The notes under the pieces are model-generated. The model did not search any database. It was not told the origin of the DNA and saw only the letters and a list, made by a program, of their open reading frames with translations. 64,000 bases of DNA, taken from assembly GCF_958295425.1 (NCBI RefSeq), contig NC_081151.1, positions 9,548,330 to 9,612,329 of the forward strand, in the 5' to 3' direction. The position numbers were made by a program, and so were the translations under genes. Numbering within the stretch: position 1 is the first letter of the stretch; every line of letters begins with the position of its first letter. Below, one piece after another: positions 1-13,031 of this stretch. This DNA is from Solea solea (lineage: Eukaryota; Chordata; Actinopteri; Pleuronectiformes; Soleidae).

Positions 1-3000
1 TCACTGTCCCAGGCAGGGACACAAATAATAAGCAAGTGAAACAAAAACAGACTTTTATTACCACTGTCAGGATACAGCAGCTTCTCATAGAAATGTATAC
101 ACTACAATCAGTGTGTAATACATGCAATAGCAATAATCTGTTGCACAGATAATGTAAGCACTTGTTAGTTCTGGTGTAGGTTTGATTATGGAGCTGCTGA
201 AAAATAAATGAGTACGCCACAGAAATGCAGTCACTGGTTGATTTACATATTGGAAATATATTCAAGGAATAAATTCTAGCAGCAGTACACAAATAGAGAA
301 TAAAAAAATGCATCATTTGTTATCAAGAAAAGTCATTTCAACACAACTTGTTTTCGAAGTTATTGAGTAGAAATGACAAATACCAAAGTTTCAGTCATAT
401 AATAGACAAATGTATTATTGGTAGCCTTAGTCTTTTAATCTGTCACATTAAAAAAAATAAGATAGAATAAAAACTTCTCCGCACAAAGCAAAAGTCCTTG
501 GGGGCAAATCAGGCTTGAGTCCTTGGTGGGAAATTATTTCAGTTTTTCTCTTCAAGGTTCTTCCTTTGGGCTCACCATCCAACTTTGCTCTTAAAAAAAG
601 AAACGTGACCCTCTTAATGCCAGGCATGAGGACTCTTAGTACTTTTCCCTCATTAAACTTTCACAAACAATTGCTCAGTGTACCAAATCTGTCCAGTCAC
701 AGATTCAAATCCACAGTTGGTCCAGTGCATTCAGTGATACAACTTGGACTGGAAGAATTGATTGAATTACGGTCGAGACATGCTAGCGTAGATAATTAGC
801 ATATCGGATTAGCTTTTGCGTTACTAAAGCGGCGGTAATGCTGCAGCCATGTGCTGGGATCGACCAAAGGTGTTTCCAGAAAGCAAATCTCACTCTCAAA
901 AGAGTCTTGTTATTCTTTTGAAGAGTTCAGCTCAGTGTCATGTTGTTGCTTCTGCATGATGATTGGAGGAAGTGTCTGAAAGGCGGAACCAGTTTCTTGA
1001 TTGACAGCGTTGCAATTTACACTGTAAATAAAAACACCGTTATAGCATTTCAGCGTTTTCCTTGTTCTAGTTGTTTGTTTGCAAAATTTATGTCATAATT
1101 TATGCATAAATAACTGGTCCTGAAATGTTTCCCCTGTTTCAAAGAGCAGCAACCGCCACTGCCACCTAGCGTAGCAAAGACTATGATCGATAGTGCTTTT
1201 ATACCACGACAACAATGTAATAACTGAACAGTGTAGTCAAGCTCGATTCAATCAATTAAAATCATAATATTAGCAGTTAAGTTAATTGAATTTTGGTCCT
1301 AAATGGCTTGTGTTGACCATACTTTGTTCATAGTTTGTTCAGCGAGACCTCAGCCAGGCTTTGTCGTCAGTCATCACGCCTCCACACTCCACACCTGTCG
1401 ATTTTGGGTCTGTCTCCCGTCTGTCTGTGTCTTTAGTGACCCTCCCCTGTTACTGCCCCCTCCTCAGCACGTTTCTCCAACAGAGGTGTAACCTTATCTC
1501 CTCCACTCTCAGGCAGACACGCCGGCATGCGCCAGTCACAGTCCTCACTATCCTTAATGGATGTAATTGAAGCCTATCCTAACATTCGAAATGCACGCTA
1601 TTCCTCCACCCTCCCCGACAGCCACACAATCTGCCTCCTTCACACAAGGAAAACTAGCACATTTGTTGTAATATATTCATCCCGTTCATATGCATCAATC
1701 CTTATTTTGTTTTACATGCATTAATGGATGTAGAACCTCCGTAAGACGTCAAGGCTAATCAAACATTTAACAACAGCAACACGGATCAGTGGTTAGTGGG
1801 TTGTTGTTTTGTTTTTTCAAGCAGAGCCTACAAAGCAAAATAATTAAGGCAAAAAGGGTCACGATGACCCAACAAAACAACCAATTTTCATATTCAGCCA
1901 CAGAGACTTTTTTTATGATGTGTTTTTAATACTCTTCGAAAGGAGGATATTATCTGAGAAGCATGACGGCGATACCTTCTCGTCTCAGAGTAATACAGCC
2001 TGTGTGCGCGTGTTTTTCGCGGGTGCTGCGGCATGTGCGTGCGCGCGCGTCCTAAATGGAAGCCAATCCTCTGAACCAGATGTCTCCTCATTACGTCTGA
2101 CCACTCACTGGTGGAAGAGCTCGGGTCATGGAGAAGAAAGGCTTGCATGTATCACCAGACATTTTAGACATGGATAGAACAAACAAACAAAAACATTCCC
2201 ACTTTCCCCTGCTGCTTTTCACACTTTCTCTATATTTTACCGACTTCATAAAAGCTACTGTATGTTTGACCAAACTGCATTCTCTGAGAAGCTGCGGTGC
2301 TGCTCTCAGGACAGAAACACGGACATTTCCTTAAGAAGCCAGCAAACTGTAAACCTGTAAGCTACGGAGTGTGACGTTGCGACACTGCATGAAAACATGA
2401 CAAATCTCTGAAATGTATGACAGGACACAACCTGACTCGATTACATTAAGTTCCCGAACCTGGAACATCAAAACAAATGCAGCTTATGAATTTGTTTGCA
2501 TGCTAACGGTGTGCTCAGAAATGAAAGATGAAGAGAAAAAAGAAAAAAGTGCTCGGAGCGTTGATGCTTTTCACTGCTGCCACATCGTGAATGGTTAAAA
2601 TTCATTTAATGAAGAATAGATTAATATTTAATTAGGCTTCTGGCACTATTATAATTTAGAATGCACATTGCACATTGTTTGCATAATTAATCCATTGCAG
2701 CTTCATCTGTAAATAATATTGTTAATACACAAGTTGCACGGGCAAAGACGACCACCATTACAAACCTCTTTAAGACCTGGTCTATGGACTTAGATTTGTG
2801 TCAATATTATCTAACACTTTTTTCTTTGAATTGTGCAAACAAAAATGTAGCACAGAATCAAAATAAACAAATAACAAATACCGATTACCGATTTAATCAT
2901 TCAAAATGATTGGATTTTATTTGTTTGAAAATGCACTTTTTGCTCCGACTCTTTTACAGTTGCGCTCCCTGCTGTTTTGTTTGTGGGCCGTTTGTGGGCG

Positions 3001-4970
3001 GGCCTTAGGAAGCTACCTGCTGATTGGCTACTGAGTTTTGCGCAACGTAAACAATTATCTTTGAGATATTACAAACTAGTTCCAGAAGGACAGTGACTCC
3101 AAACCCCGGGTCTACTCCCAGTACCTTGTCAGGACTAGTAGTCCTCATGGAGACCAAAACCAGGTCCTGAAGAGCTGCTTGAATTGTGGTCAGGTTCAGG
3201 TGGGAGTTAGGCTGTTCTGGCTATCACACTGGCACGCACACACACGCGCACACACGCGCACACACACCGCATGCCCGTGCCCTTCAAAGTCAATTGAGGG
3301 AATATAAACATCAATACGCGGGCTTTACACCACGCCGTGGAATGTCGAGCATGCCTGCCTGCCAGGATCTACTTGAGATCATGTTCTATAGGTCACTTCT
3401 CGCTGTTGCTCAAACGCTCTCATGTTGCTGATGACCTCAGAGCTTAGTTCATAACATCCTCCAGGTACATGAGGACGTCAACTCTGCAGCCGAGCTGTGC
3501 CCAAGTCCACACGAAAAACAAAAGAACAGTCGGAATTTATTTTACAATTAATACAAAAAAATGAAACTCATCATTGTTCGTTCACAATCAATCTGTCACA
3601 GTATTCTAATTATAAGCATTAGATGAATCGATGTTACAGATCTTACAGATGTCCTTTCGCCCTGCTCTCATGTTCCTGATGTCCTTTTTTTAAAATGTCT
3701 GTACTTTTATTTTCAATAAGAACAAAACAAATTACTACAACTAATCCAAATGTTTTTGTTGTTGCTTTTCATTTTAACCAATCCCATTCATTTTATTAAC
3801 ATTTTCATGTTAATGTTACAATTCCAGATCATATTCTATATTCTATATGCCGGACGACATTACTACGGTAAGCATAGTTCATTTTAAAGAAATGAAATTA
3901 ACAAAACTAACCACAGTTTATTCAGAATCAATCAGTGCAAATAGTTATCAACACTCATCTACACTCATCCATAAGTCCCATAATGCAGATCACACACGTT
4001 TCCATGTGAATGTAACAAGGCTCCCGAGGATGTCAGGGGTGCAAGGAATGTCCTCTGTGGTGTTTTGCACACGTTCATTCTTCCGTGTTATTTTCTGTTG
4101 TTATATATAGGACAGAAATGCTATATCCCGCAGAGGTCACATAATTAACACCGTGTCACCTGCAGCCAAGGTTATACCATCTCATCCACTTCTCCTCTTA
4201 TCTAAATCCTTGTATTCTTTTCTCCGCCGTGTAACTGGAACCAAGCATGACTTTCACTTTCGGTTCCCCGTGAAGAAGTGTGCGCTAAAAGCCTTGGCCT
4301 CTTTGTTCTCTATAGCGGGCCACCCATAACGCTGTTCTACTGTTGAGCTTAGCGATATGAATAATTCACCCAGCAGAGTGTGGCGAGTCTTGTAACACCC
4401 TGACCCCCTTCATCCGCCTGCACGGCCCCATGGGACTCTTAACACGTTCCCAAAGGAGACACACCCATGATTCTCCGCCACCTCCTCCCATCAAATATTT
4501 AGGAAGCGTGAAAGGGAGGCGAACGTTGCTCCCTCCCCCGTGGCTTTTTATGCACTGTCTCACCTCACATCTCGCTCCCGTACACGTACTTGTCCTGCTA
4601 TTCCTCTTAGCTCTCTGTCCATCGAGGCGGATGGACCGAAGCGATGAGCGGCTGGAACATTTAGGTGCCCCCCCCGCCCCCCCCCCATGCAACATCCTGA
4701 AACGAGAGCACGTATCATTCCGCTGAGATGGAACGTTTTTATTCGGACACAAAATATATTAAAAGCAAGAATAAACAATAACATAAAGACATAAACTTTT
4801 GCAACTCGGCTAAAACTGAAGAAAATGACATTGAGCCCTCCTTCACCGACTTTATATTATGTCTTTAAACTAAAATGATATATATTATGTAAATGGTTCA
4901 GCAAACAAATGTAAGAAAATAGTGAGAATAATTTATGTACACATCCTGTTCCATCATATATCTATTCAAT
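1..4970. other. Intronic stretch without recognised gene
   Basis: Mostly AT-rich single-copy-looking DNA. It includes a homeodomain-site-rich candidate conserved element (2590-2735), a repeat fragment at 3124-3170, a CA/CG-alternating run near 3232-3268 and a C run near 4670-4686. Open frames here are under 130 codons and have no recognisable domain. Confidence 0.6.
3124..3170 (+). repeat. Dispersed repeat with GAGACCAAAACCAGGTCCT core, copy 1
   Basis: CTTGTCAGGACTAGTAGTCC, then TCATGGAGACCAAAACCAGG, aligns with CTTGTTATGACCAGTAATCC and TCAAGGAGACCAAAACCTGG of the 23.8-kb copy. Confidence 0.6.
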
Positions 4971-4984
4971 TTGTTCCATTTCAA

Positions 4985-5370
4985 CCTGTCTGAGGATGTA
5001 CATGTTTTTCGATTTGAGCATTTAACAGACGCTTTTATCCAAAGCGACTTACAAAAGAGGAATAAGCGACATAGAAGAAGTCTTGGAAAGAAATCCACTA
5101 GATAGTAACAGTGGACTGACAGAGGGTGAGAGTGCAGAAGTGGATCCAAGTGCGGGGGGAGGGGGGGTAAGGTAAGTTGCTAGGACAGAAGATGCTCTTG
5201 GAAGAGCTGGGTCTTTCAAGAGCTTCTTGAAGATAGACATGTTCTGGTAGCATGCGGTAGACCTTTCCAACAGTCTGGAACGGCACACGAAAAGAGTCTG
5301 GATTGTCTTGTGCGGGGTGTTGGCACTGCAGGAGATGACTGAAGCTGTAACACAGTGATATTTGATGTTA
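4985..5370. repeat. Widespread teleost dispersed repeat
   Basis: The motif CAGACGCTTTTATCCAAAGC, followed by GACTTACA, occurs at about 5028-5055. It is a hallmark of a very common fish interspersed repeat. The continuation with AGAGCTGGGTCTTTCAAGAG and AAAAGAGTCTGGATTG also matches the family as remembered. The minus-strand open frame across 5049-5411 is a by-product of the repeat, not a gene. I do not name the family with certainty. Confidence 0.65.
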
Positions 5371-6270
5371 GTTTGTTCTATTTGCTTGTTAAATAATCCT
5401 ATTCCTTTCATGTCCTGCTAGATATTGTTGGGTATGCTGTTCGTAGTTGTGACAATGCTCGCCGTTCAACCTTCGGGATGCGGAGCGTCGTAGCTGCATA
5501 TTCTCTCCGCCATAGTCTTCTCTGAAAGGCTTAAATGTGAGACGCGCTCGCTTTGTGTTGCATTTCATGTGTGTCAGAGTCCTGTTGGCGGTCGATATGC
5601 TTGTCACTCAGGGTGATGTGTAAGGTGATGGCGAGGGGGCGTGGATGTGGGTTGATGATGTTGCCGGAAGATGCTCAGATTATGTTATATATCATCAGGA
5701 CCCAGAAACCTAACACTTAAAGAAACTACAATAACACACAATATTCTGCCAGATTTAGAACTGCCTAATTTCATCTTCTTCTTTTTTTATCCTCTCCTCT
5801 GTTTGAGTGAAGTGATTGCCTGGATGACAAGGGCAACTTGAGTAGGTCAAGCACATGAGCAACCACAGCGTGTTGTTTTTACACCTTGATTTTTGGAAAC
5901 AAAGCGTGTTAATCATTCAGTTTAAAAGGTTTAAATGTCTTCTTACTTTCGTCTTCTCATCTAATGGCCTTTGCAGACCAGACACGTTTCCCCTCGAGTG
6001 ATTTATTCACACATTCATTCTGTCTTTCAAACTTGTATCATCACATCAGTGTCAGAATTGTACAGAGGTCCAGTTTCGCTTTTGACTGGTACACATCCAC
6101 TCATAGACTGTGTGTTGTTGTTGTTGTTGTTGTTGTTAAGGACAATGTGCACTGCTTATGAGCGTCATTAACCTGCAGCATGCAGGTGCAAAAAGCTCAG
6201 CATGAACTGTATGTTGGCCTCTGCTGGGTCTCTGTGTCTCCCGTGTGTTTGTCATCCCAGCTTTTGTCTT

Positions 6271-6290
6271 CCCCCCCCCCCCCCCCCCCC
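6271..6290. repeat. Poly(C) run, 20 bases
   Basis: Twenty consecutive C bases in a pyrimidine context; G-rich on the minus strand. Exact length is prone to sequencing error. Confidence 0.9.
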
Positions 6291-8766
6291 TCAGCCCTGC
6301 TATTCTGGGCAGGTAAAGGTCGCGTTCCCCTTCTTTTCCTCAAAGATGCTGGGATCACAACGGGAACCACGTGACCTCCAGTTTCTGTATCGGGAGGCAA
6401 GACGTGAAGTGAATATTTGTGGCTTAGTCTGCCGAGATGTTTCGTCCTCACAGAAGACGATGATTGTAAACCGAGATCACCAATAGCTGTTGATGTGTGG
6501 TCTCGTTTGGTGGCCGCTTCACTTCATTGTTGTTCTACTGTTGCAGTAAACAACACTGTTGTTGTGGTTTCCTTTATCAGTCCACACATGCCTCCTCTCG
6601 ACCGCTGGATCTGTTATTCTTCCAATACAGCAACATGCCTGAGGTCTTCTTTTATTTGCTGCCTCTGAATTGGTTTTTATCACTACATCAGCTTCTCCAC
6701 CTGTTTTATTTCAAGACGTTTTCAAATACGGTCAATAGAAACTCATCTATAGTTTTCCTGTAGTATGTAAGACAGATGTAGAGAGTTTATATCAGAGTGT
6801 TTGTTTCATTTTTGATGCCCTACAGTACGCAAGACCATTCATTATTTTGATTTAAATATTTATGTTATAATATATAAAGATTTGTAGCGTAGTCTTACTA
6901 GGTTGTGTTTCTCATTGTGTGTGTGTGTGTGTGACTGGTTGTGTGCACTCAGGCTACACAGAAACAGATGCCGTCGTGTAACTTAAGTTGAATGTAAAAC
7001 TTCGCTGCTTGTTGAGTATTCAAGTATGTGACAGTCGTAGCAGGGTCATATGGTTCCCGTCTCTTTTTTTATGTCTCCTTCTGCTCCCCTGACATATGAG
7101 GACAAGCTGGTGGGTGGTTCCTGGAAAATGACCCCTGTTGCTGCACAACACGCCCGCCCCTCACCCCACACATATGACAAAGTAACCCTGTATTCATGCG
7201 GCAGGCCTCCCTCTCACTGGAAAATAAATGTCTTTCATCACCTGAGTCCATGTGTGGAGCGATGGCGCCGACAGCTGCTCTGGAGCGAGTGGGAAAACGG
7301 CGACGAAGATTCACGCCTCCACCTTAAATAGCAAATTAGAGAGGAAACCATATGCTGCTAAAAGTTAAGTAGGACCACGCAATCTGAGAGAGAATCTTTC
7401 AAGTCCAGATGCTATAGATGATTTACAATGACTTGCCATGCTCTCATTGTGTTTGTGTTTTTCCTGCTTCCCCCATATGGCCACGCGTGTGTTAATACTA
7501 CCCACAGCAGCAGTCACCGCAGGGTGGGCTTTTATTAAAGAGTTGTAATGAGTGAGAGCCATCGTGATCCAGCTTGCCTATTGATTACCTATAAAGAGCA
7601 CTCAGTGGAGATGTGCTGTGATCCATGGATAATGCGTTGCACAGGGAGGCTCAACTTAGCCAGGTTTCCAAATGGAAACCACATCCATGTCTCAAATTTA
7701 GTTGAGTTGCTCTGTTTTCTGTGATGGTTGGCCGCTGTCCAAGTTGCGTAAATCATCTGAGCCTTTGTGGGTTATTGTTGCTGTAAACTGTTTTTTTTTG
7801 AAGCAGTTCAACGTGGGGATTGTGCTCATTTGTTATCATAAACATCCCTGTAAAGAATCATACTTTTTGTGAACCTCCTTAACTTAATACACCCTTAACT
7901 TCAGTACTGATTAAACATGAAGTCGGCGCAGCTTGACGTGTTTCAGGGCAAAATCCGAATCCTCTCACGGAGAGCAGCTAACGAGACGACTGTCAGACTC
8001 AACAACACACTTGTAATGACATGCTGCTCCAGTCTGTGCATCCGTGTGCTCGGCTACAACATTTGAACGTCCTCAGCATTGCGGTATCAAAGGAGTGTGC
8101 ACAACAACCGTGCCTTCCTCCTAAAACACATTCCCATTATATCCTTTTTTCTATTACTTGTTTGTTTGTTCCTCTGCAGGCTAATGTAGCAAAACCTATA
8201 AGCACCACAGGCCGACATGTGCAGGACAACATTGAAGTCACTCTAAGGTGACACAGTTTAGTACTGAGACTTTAGAGACCTTATAAAGGTTTATTTTCCT
8301 AATGAACTCGATCTACAAGTAGGTTTTCGAGCTAATGTTGTAGAAATCTAATGGTGAGGTGGAATAGTGTGCTCTAGCCACACGTGTTTGTAATCTTTTA
8401 TTGGTCGCCAAATAACTGGACTGTTATCATTAGAGTTTGGGCGAACATAGAATTGTAACTTATACATTGGTATTTCTTTTAATAAACTTGACAGTGGATC
8501 ATTGTGGGGTATGAGAAAGAAAGAAAACCCTTTTTTTTTTTTTTATTCCAGCTTGTTGCATTTGCACATTTGTTCCTGGAGGAAGGTTCAGTCACGATCA
8601 TATAGAAAGCTGTGTATCTTCATTGTTTTGAAATGTACTGAGTGCTCGCACTGTGTAGCGTTGCACAGTTGCCGTATTGTTGTGCTGATATATGATCGGT
8701 CTTGTACTGCATGCCAGCAGCAGTGAGGCTGGATTCTTCCACCCTCCCACTGGGCCTTTGTCCTCG

Positions 8767-8787
8767 AAAAAAAAAAAAAAAAAAAAA
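8767..8787. repeat. Poly(A) run, about 21 bases
   Basis: An uninterrupted A run. No SINE or LINE body was recognised immediately upstream, so it is recorded only as a homopolymer. Confidence 0.85.
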
Positions 8788-9051
8788 TGAAGGCTCTTCA
8801 CTTCATCGGGTAGATTACAGACAAATTAAAAGTGCCCATTATCTCCCATTAATTACCGCCACCACTTCTCCTAGAAATAGGCCTGACCAAGCAATGGCTG
8901 TGGACGTAGAAATTGACCCAAATACATCAAGATGAGTTTCCATTTTTCACGTCTTTAATCAGCTCTCATCAACGGAGGCCTATCATTGAACAGAGCCATC
9001 TGTCACGTTGACTCCCCGTGAGATGTGTTTACTGGGTGATCATGCATGTCT

Positions 9052-9055
<4 letters not shown>

Positions 9056-9088
<33 letters not shown>
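9056..9088. repeat. (TG)n microsatellite
   Basis: About 16 uninterrupted TG units. Confidence 0.95.
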
Positions 9089-9091
<3 letters not shown>

Positions 9092-10129
9092 TACAGGCAG
9101 TCACACAATATATCAGTGTGCGTAAGTCCATGGGGTGTGTATGTTAGGGGTGCAATCATTAGTTGCCGATGCATTTAATTGTAACCGTTGGTTACGTCAT
9201 TGCACAGCCTTTTCACTCTGCGGAGGAACAATAGCTCATTTATGGAGTGAGTCGTCGCCATCTCTGGTTAGAGTGACAAATGTGACAAGAGATGCTTGTC
9301 CGCCAACTCCATTACCTCTGCTGATTGGCTGTTAGCTGAGCTACGCTAACAGCTGAATCCACAGATTGTTTTCGCTACTTTGCCGTGGAAATACTTCCCC
9401 GTGCGGCTTTTCAGATGCTTTGGAGGACAGTTTAGCGTATTGATGTCACAGCAAACAACATTATCCACTGTTATCCACTCAGTCGATTAATTGTTTAAGT
9501 AATTGGTGACTTGTTGACGATTAAAAACGTTCTTTTAGTTTCACCTCCATGTGCTTTTTCATAACCGTGTTTCTATAAATGCAAGTTATGAGAAGCGTGT
9601 CCTGCAGCACGTGAATGTTATTTGAGGTCAGAGCTGATGGAGCCTTGCTCCCAGAGAGACAGGCGGCGTCCTTGAAGGATTGACACTGTGTGACACCTCT
9701 CTCCCGTCAGCCTGATTAGTCACCTCGTTGATGTAACAGCCCATATTAAGGCTCTTTTGTGGAGGATTGCTTGTCAGACACCAGCTGAATGGGGCTGATT
9801 GAGACAAACACAGAGGCTGCATTACCATTACCCTGTTTTTGTTTAAAGACACATTCATTTTTGCTCTGAATGCACTCGCTGCCCACAGTTACTCCTGTGA
9901 TTTACAGCCGGGTTCAAATACGTCACCCAAGGCCTGTGTTTTAGTCTGGACGGACAAAAAATAGACACCTTTGGAAATCATGACACATTTATATTCCCTT
10001 TCTGGTTGGTTCTTACCAGCCACAACTACTTTATCATCAGTGAATGACCCATCATTGGTCTCAAAACAAAAATCCTTGCTCTTACTTTTCACCATTGTAG
10101 TCTCTCATTAGTAGAGCTTTCTGAAACTA

Positions 10130-10653
10130 AAGCCCTATTCTGATGGGATTAGTATCACATGGAGAGGGGAGGTTAAAGTAATTATTTCCAGAGCTTCTCA
10201 GTGATTTTACTCCCGTCCAAATGTCAGATTACGGCCACTTTTACCTGTACTAATATTACCCCTGTGCGAATAGTAAATATGTGCGTAAATACTCCGTTAT
10301 ATTGTTTTTAAGTAGTTCTATGTATATTCGCGGAGGCGCTATGTTGATGTGTGTCTGCACTCGTGATCAAGAAGCAGCGTCGTGTGCACATGACGAAAAG
10401 AGGTGATGGTGGTGCATAAATGAAGCGGTGCTTGGTGTCGAGGAAGTTGAGGTGAAGTTGTTGGGGATCACCGGGTTTGCTGCCCCTCCATGCCCTCCCA
10501 GGGCGGGGGTCATTGTCGGCGCCCTGGATTACTGGGTAGGGTGACCGAACATGTGCCTTGTCTGGGTCAGACATGGGGATTTAGTGAGATCTCTTATCCC
10601 GTGCACACTGGTCATTAATATTACAAATGTCCACCTGCATCCAAATAGGGCTT
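10130..10653. mobile_element. Putative non-autonomous element with AAGCCCTATT inverted ends
   Basis: AAGCCCTATT at 10130-10139 is matched by its exact reverse complement AATAGGGCTT at 10644-10653, with further partial match inward (GATG after two bases on each arm). The bases outside are CTGAAACTA on the left and CTGCAAACT on the right, an imperfect direct repeat differing by one inserted base plus the end. This fits a decayed DNA transposon of about 524 bp. No transposase is present inside. The superfamily is not assigned. Confidence 0.5.
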
Positions 10654-10779
10654 CTGCAAACTTGCAGAGGAGAGAATCAACTTCCTGTTTACACCAAAAG
10701 GCACATGTGATATATATATATTTATATTTAGAGAACAAGAATCAAAAGTGGACGTAGTCTTCCAGTTTGCTGGTTTCCC

Positions 10780-11105
10780 AGAAGCAAGAATATTTTATTA
10801 TATTGGCCACCAAAAGGATGTTCTGACTGAATGAAGGTCTATGGGGAAAAATATGATCCTACTTTTCACTTGATTTAAAGTAAACATTTTCCTAGACTCA
10901 GATTTTCAGATCATTTTGTGAATGATGTCCCTGTTTAGAGGGAAAAAGGACAATAAAGCACAGCAAATATAAGTGGGGACACCAATGTGATTGACAGCTG
11001 TTATCATCCAGTAGGCACATGGTTGATGTCTGTGGATTTCTGGTTTGCAAACGTCAACATGGCACTGGCCAAATCCACAATCTTGAGTGTTCAAAACTGG
11101 AGTTC
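10780..11105 (-). repeat. Dispersed teleost repeat, copy 1 (minus orientation)
   Basis: On the minus strand it shares a 25-base segment with 51475-51499 (23 of 25 identical; copy-1 position 10975-10999) and the segment CCATAGACCTTCATTCA (10828-10844), which matches 51565-51581 at 14 of 17. Both copies also resemble a common fish repeat remembered as flanking a gene-poor intron sequence. The two copies are 40 kb apart and inverted. Confidence 0.65.
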
Positions 11106-11109
11106 ACAT

Positions 11110-12994
11110 CCTTCTGGGTTATGTCACACCCTGTTGCTGCGTGGTTGCTTCAAATAAGGAGCTGAAATCCTAGTTTTTTTTACTTAAAAATGTTCTCTAA
11201 TCAGTGGTCTAAAATAACGGCAACACCCTCCGTGAACTCCTATGCCTCTCGGACGCGCTGCAGATGTGTTTCACGGTGTATGAGCACCTGTGTGTTCTCA
11301 GTTGTTTGGAAACGTTATGTGCTCCACTGCACTCGGAGAATGATTGGAATTTTAGGGAAAGTCGGCAAGATCACAATCCCTCCCTGTCTGTTTCTTCTCC
11401 CTCCCCCCCTCCCTCCCTCCCTCCCTCCCCCTCTCTCTCATATGTTCCTTCTTGTACTTTTTCCTTCTTTTTCTTTACAAGCTCTGTGGAGTTGACAGCT
11501 GCCCCCTAATCCAGAAATCAGGCATTAAAAGGAAACGCCTGATGATTAATCTGCTATTGTCTCAGTTTAACAAGACAGACAAAGAGAGAGGGAGAGAGCG
11601 AGAACGAGGAAAAGGTTCCAGACTTATTTCTGCCCTGGGAACATTTAAAGAACATATTTATGGCTTCACATTTTTCAGTCAGAGATCTCTTTCAAGTAAA
11701 ATGTGTTTTAGTGACTTAGTAAATACACCGTTATTTTGAGGGAGTTTATTGGTGCTGCCACTGCAGTCTTATGACTGTCTGCAAACCTCGCCACATCTCT
11801 TTTTTACAGTGTTGTATATTTGAATAGTACATGGTTAAATTGAATAGATTTTATACTATGTGAACATGCGTATGTTTTATATACAGTGGGATAGCATTGT
11901 TGGCACAATCTAGGCACTTTGATAATGTTTTTTTGGCTCCGTTCATTTCTTTTGTCAGTAAGGTTCTGTATGATTGAGCTCTAATCAGAATTGGACAGAA
12001 TCTGTTAAATGACACAGATGCAGCTTGTGTTTACTGCGTCGACTTCTTCCATTTTTCTCTTGCTATATTTTACGAAAAACAACTTCTGATTTTAACAGCG
12101 GAAGGTCCTAACAATGACACCTCCGGATATCTCCTCTCACATAGCCAAAGTGGCACAACACAATGCCAGCCTAAATCTGGCATTGCTGGCTTTCATGCCA
12201 GACTTGTGATGAATGATATGACAAAATTAGGTAAACAGCATACACAGCACTGGCCCTGAGCCTGAGCACTGCTTATACTGATTGTGTCTATAAGCCAAAA
12301 CCATCTGTCCAAACTCTAAAGTTTAGCTGTAGTGCCACGCTCATACTGCGGCAAAAGGCTGGATGGGCTGATGTGAGATTTGGGACGAATATTCATTATT
12401 GTCCCCAGAGAATAATTCTGTTTTCATTGTCATATTTTCAAAAATCCATATATATATATACCACTTTATGACATTGTTTAATTCAATATATCATGGACAA
12501 TAAACTTTTACTAATGTTGTCAGTGGGACACACATTTTTAGCTGAACTTAAGAGCTTTTTCTTTTTACTTTAGCCCTGAACTAAGGGAGATGTGAGATAA
12601 GTGATAAAAAAAGAAAATAGTCAACCTGCTGCTTTTTATGGTTGTAGGCGTCAATGATGGAAGTAACTTTGCTCTCTGTGTGTGTGTGTGTGTGTGTGCG
12701 TGTGAAGGCCTCGGGAGTGTTAAATGCTTTGATCTTGCAAAATGTGTCCTACAACCGTGGAACTAACAGAACTGCAAGGAAGTTTGATTGCTCAGACACA
12801 TGCATGTGCACACACACACATGTACTTTCAAATATAAAATACCCTACAAGCCCACGCGCAAGTAAACCCAGCCTTTACCTTGCACATCTCTGGGATTTTT
12901 ACAACACTGCAGTCACCCAAACACACCACCTGGAATGGACCGCCACCAGGTTCTGAGATAAGCCGAACGAGGCTGAAGCCCCTCAGCTGTCGTC

Positions 12995-13031
<37 letters not shown>

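Larger units (their letters stand above)
5371..10129. other. Intronic stretch without recognised gene
   Basis: It holds a TTG triplet run (6113-6137), a 20-base C run (6271-6290), an A run (8767-8787), a TG microsatellite (9056-9088) and single-copy-looking DNA. The part at 8790-9030 is a candidate conserved non-coding element. No coding exon was recognised. Confidence 0.6.

Noticed and set aside
1..800. 3' end of a minus-strand gene (reverse AATAAA at 54-59 with T/G-rich sequence beyond, and a minus-strand open frame near 480-680)
   Set aside because: The poly(A) motif is common in AT-rich DNA, and the frame of about 75 codons matches nothing I know.
5049..5411. 120-codon minus-strand frame
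   Set aside because: It lies inside a very common fish dispersed repeat and is a repeat by-product.
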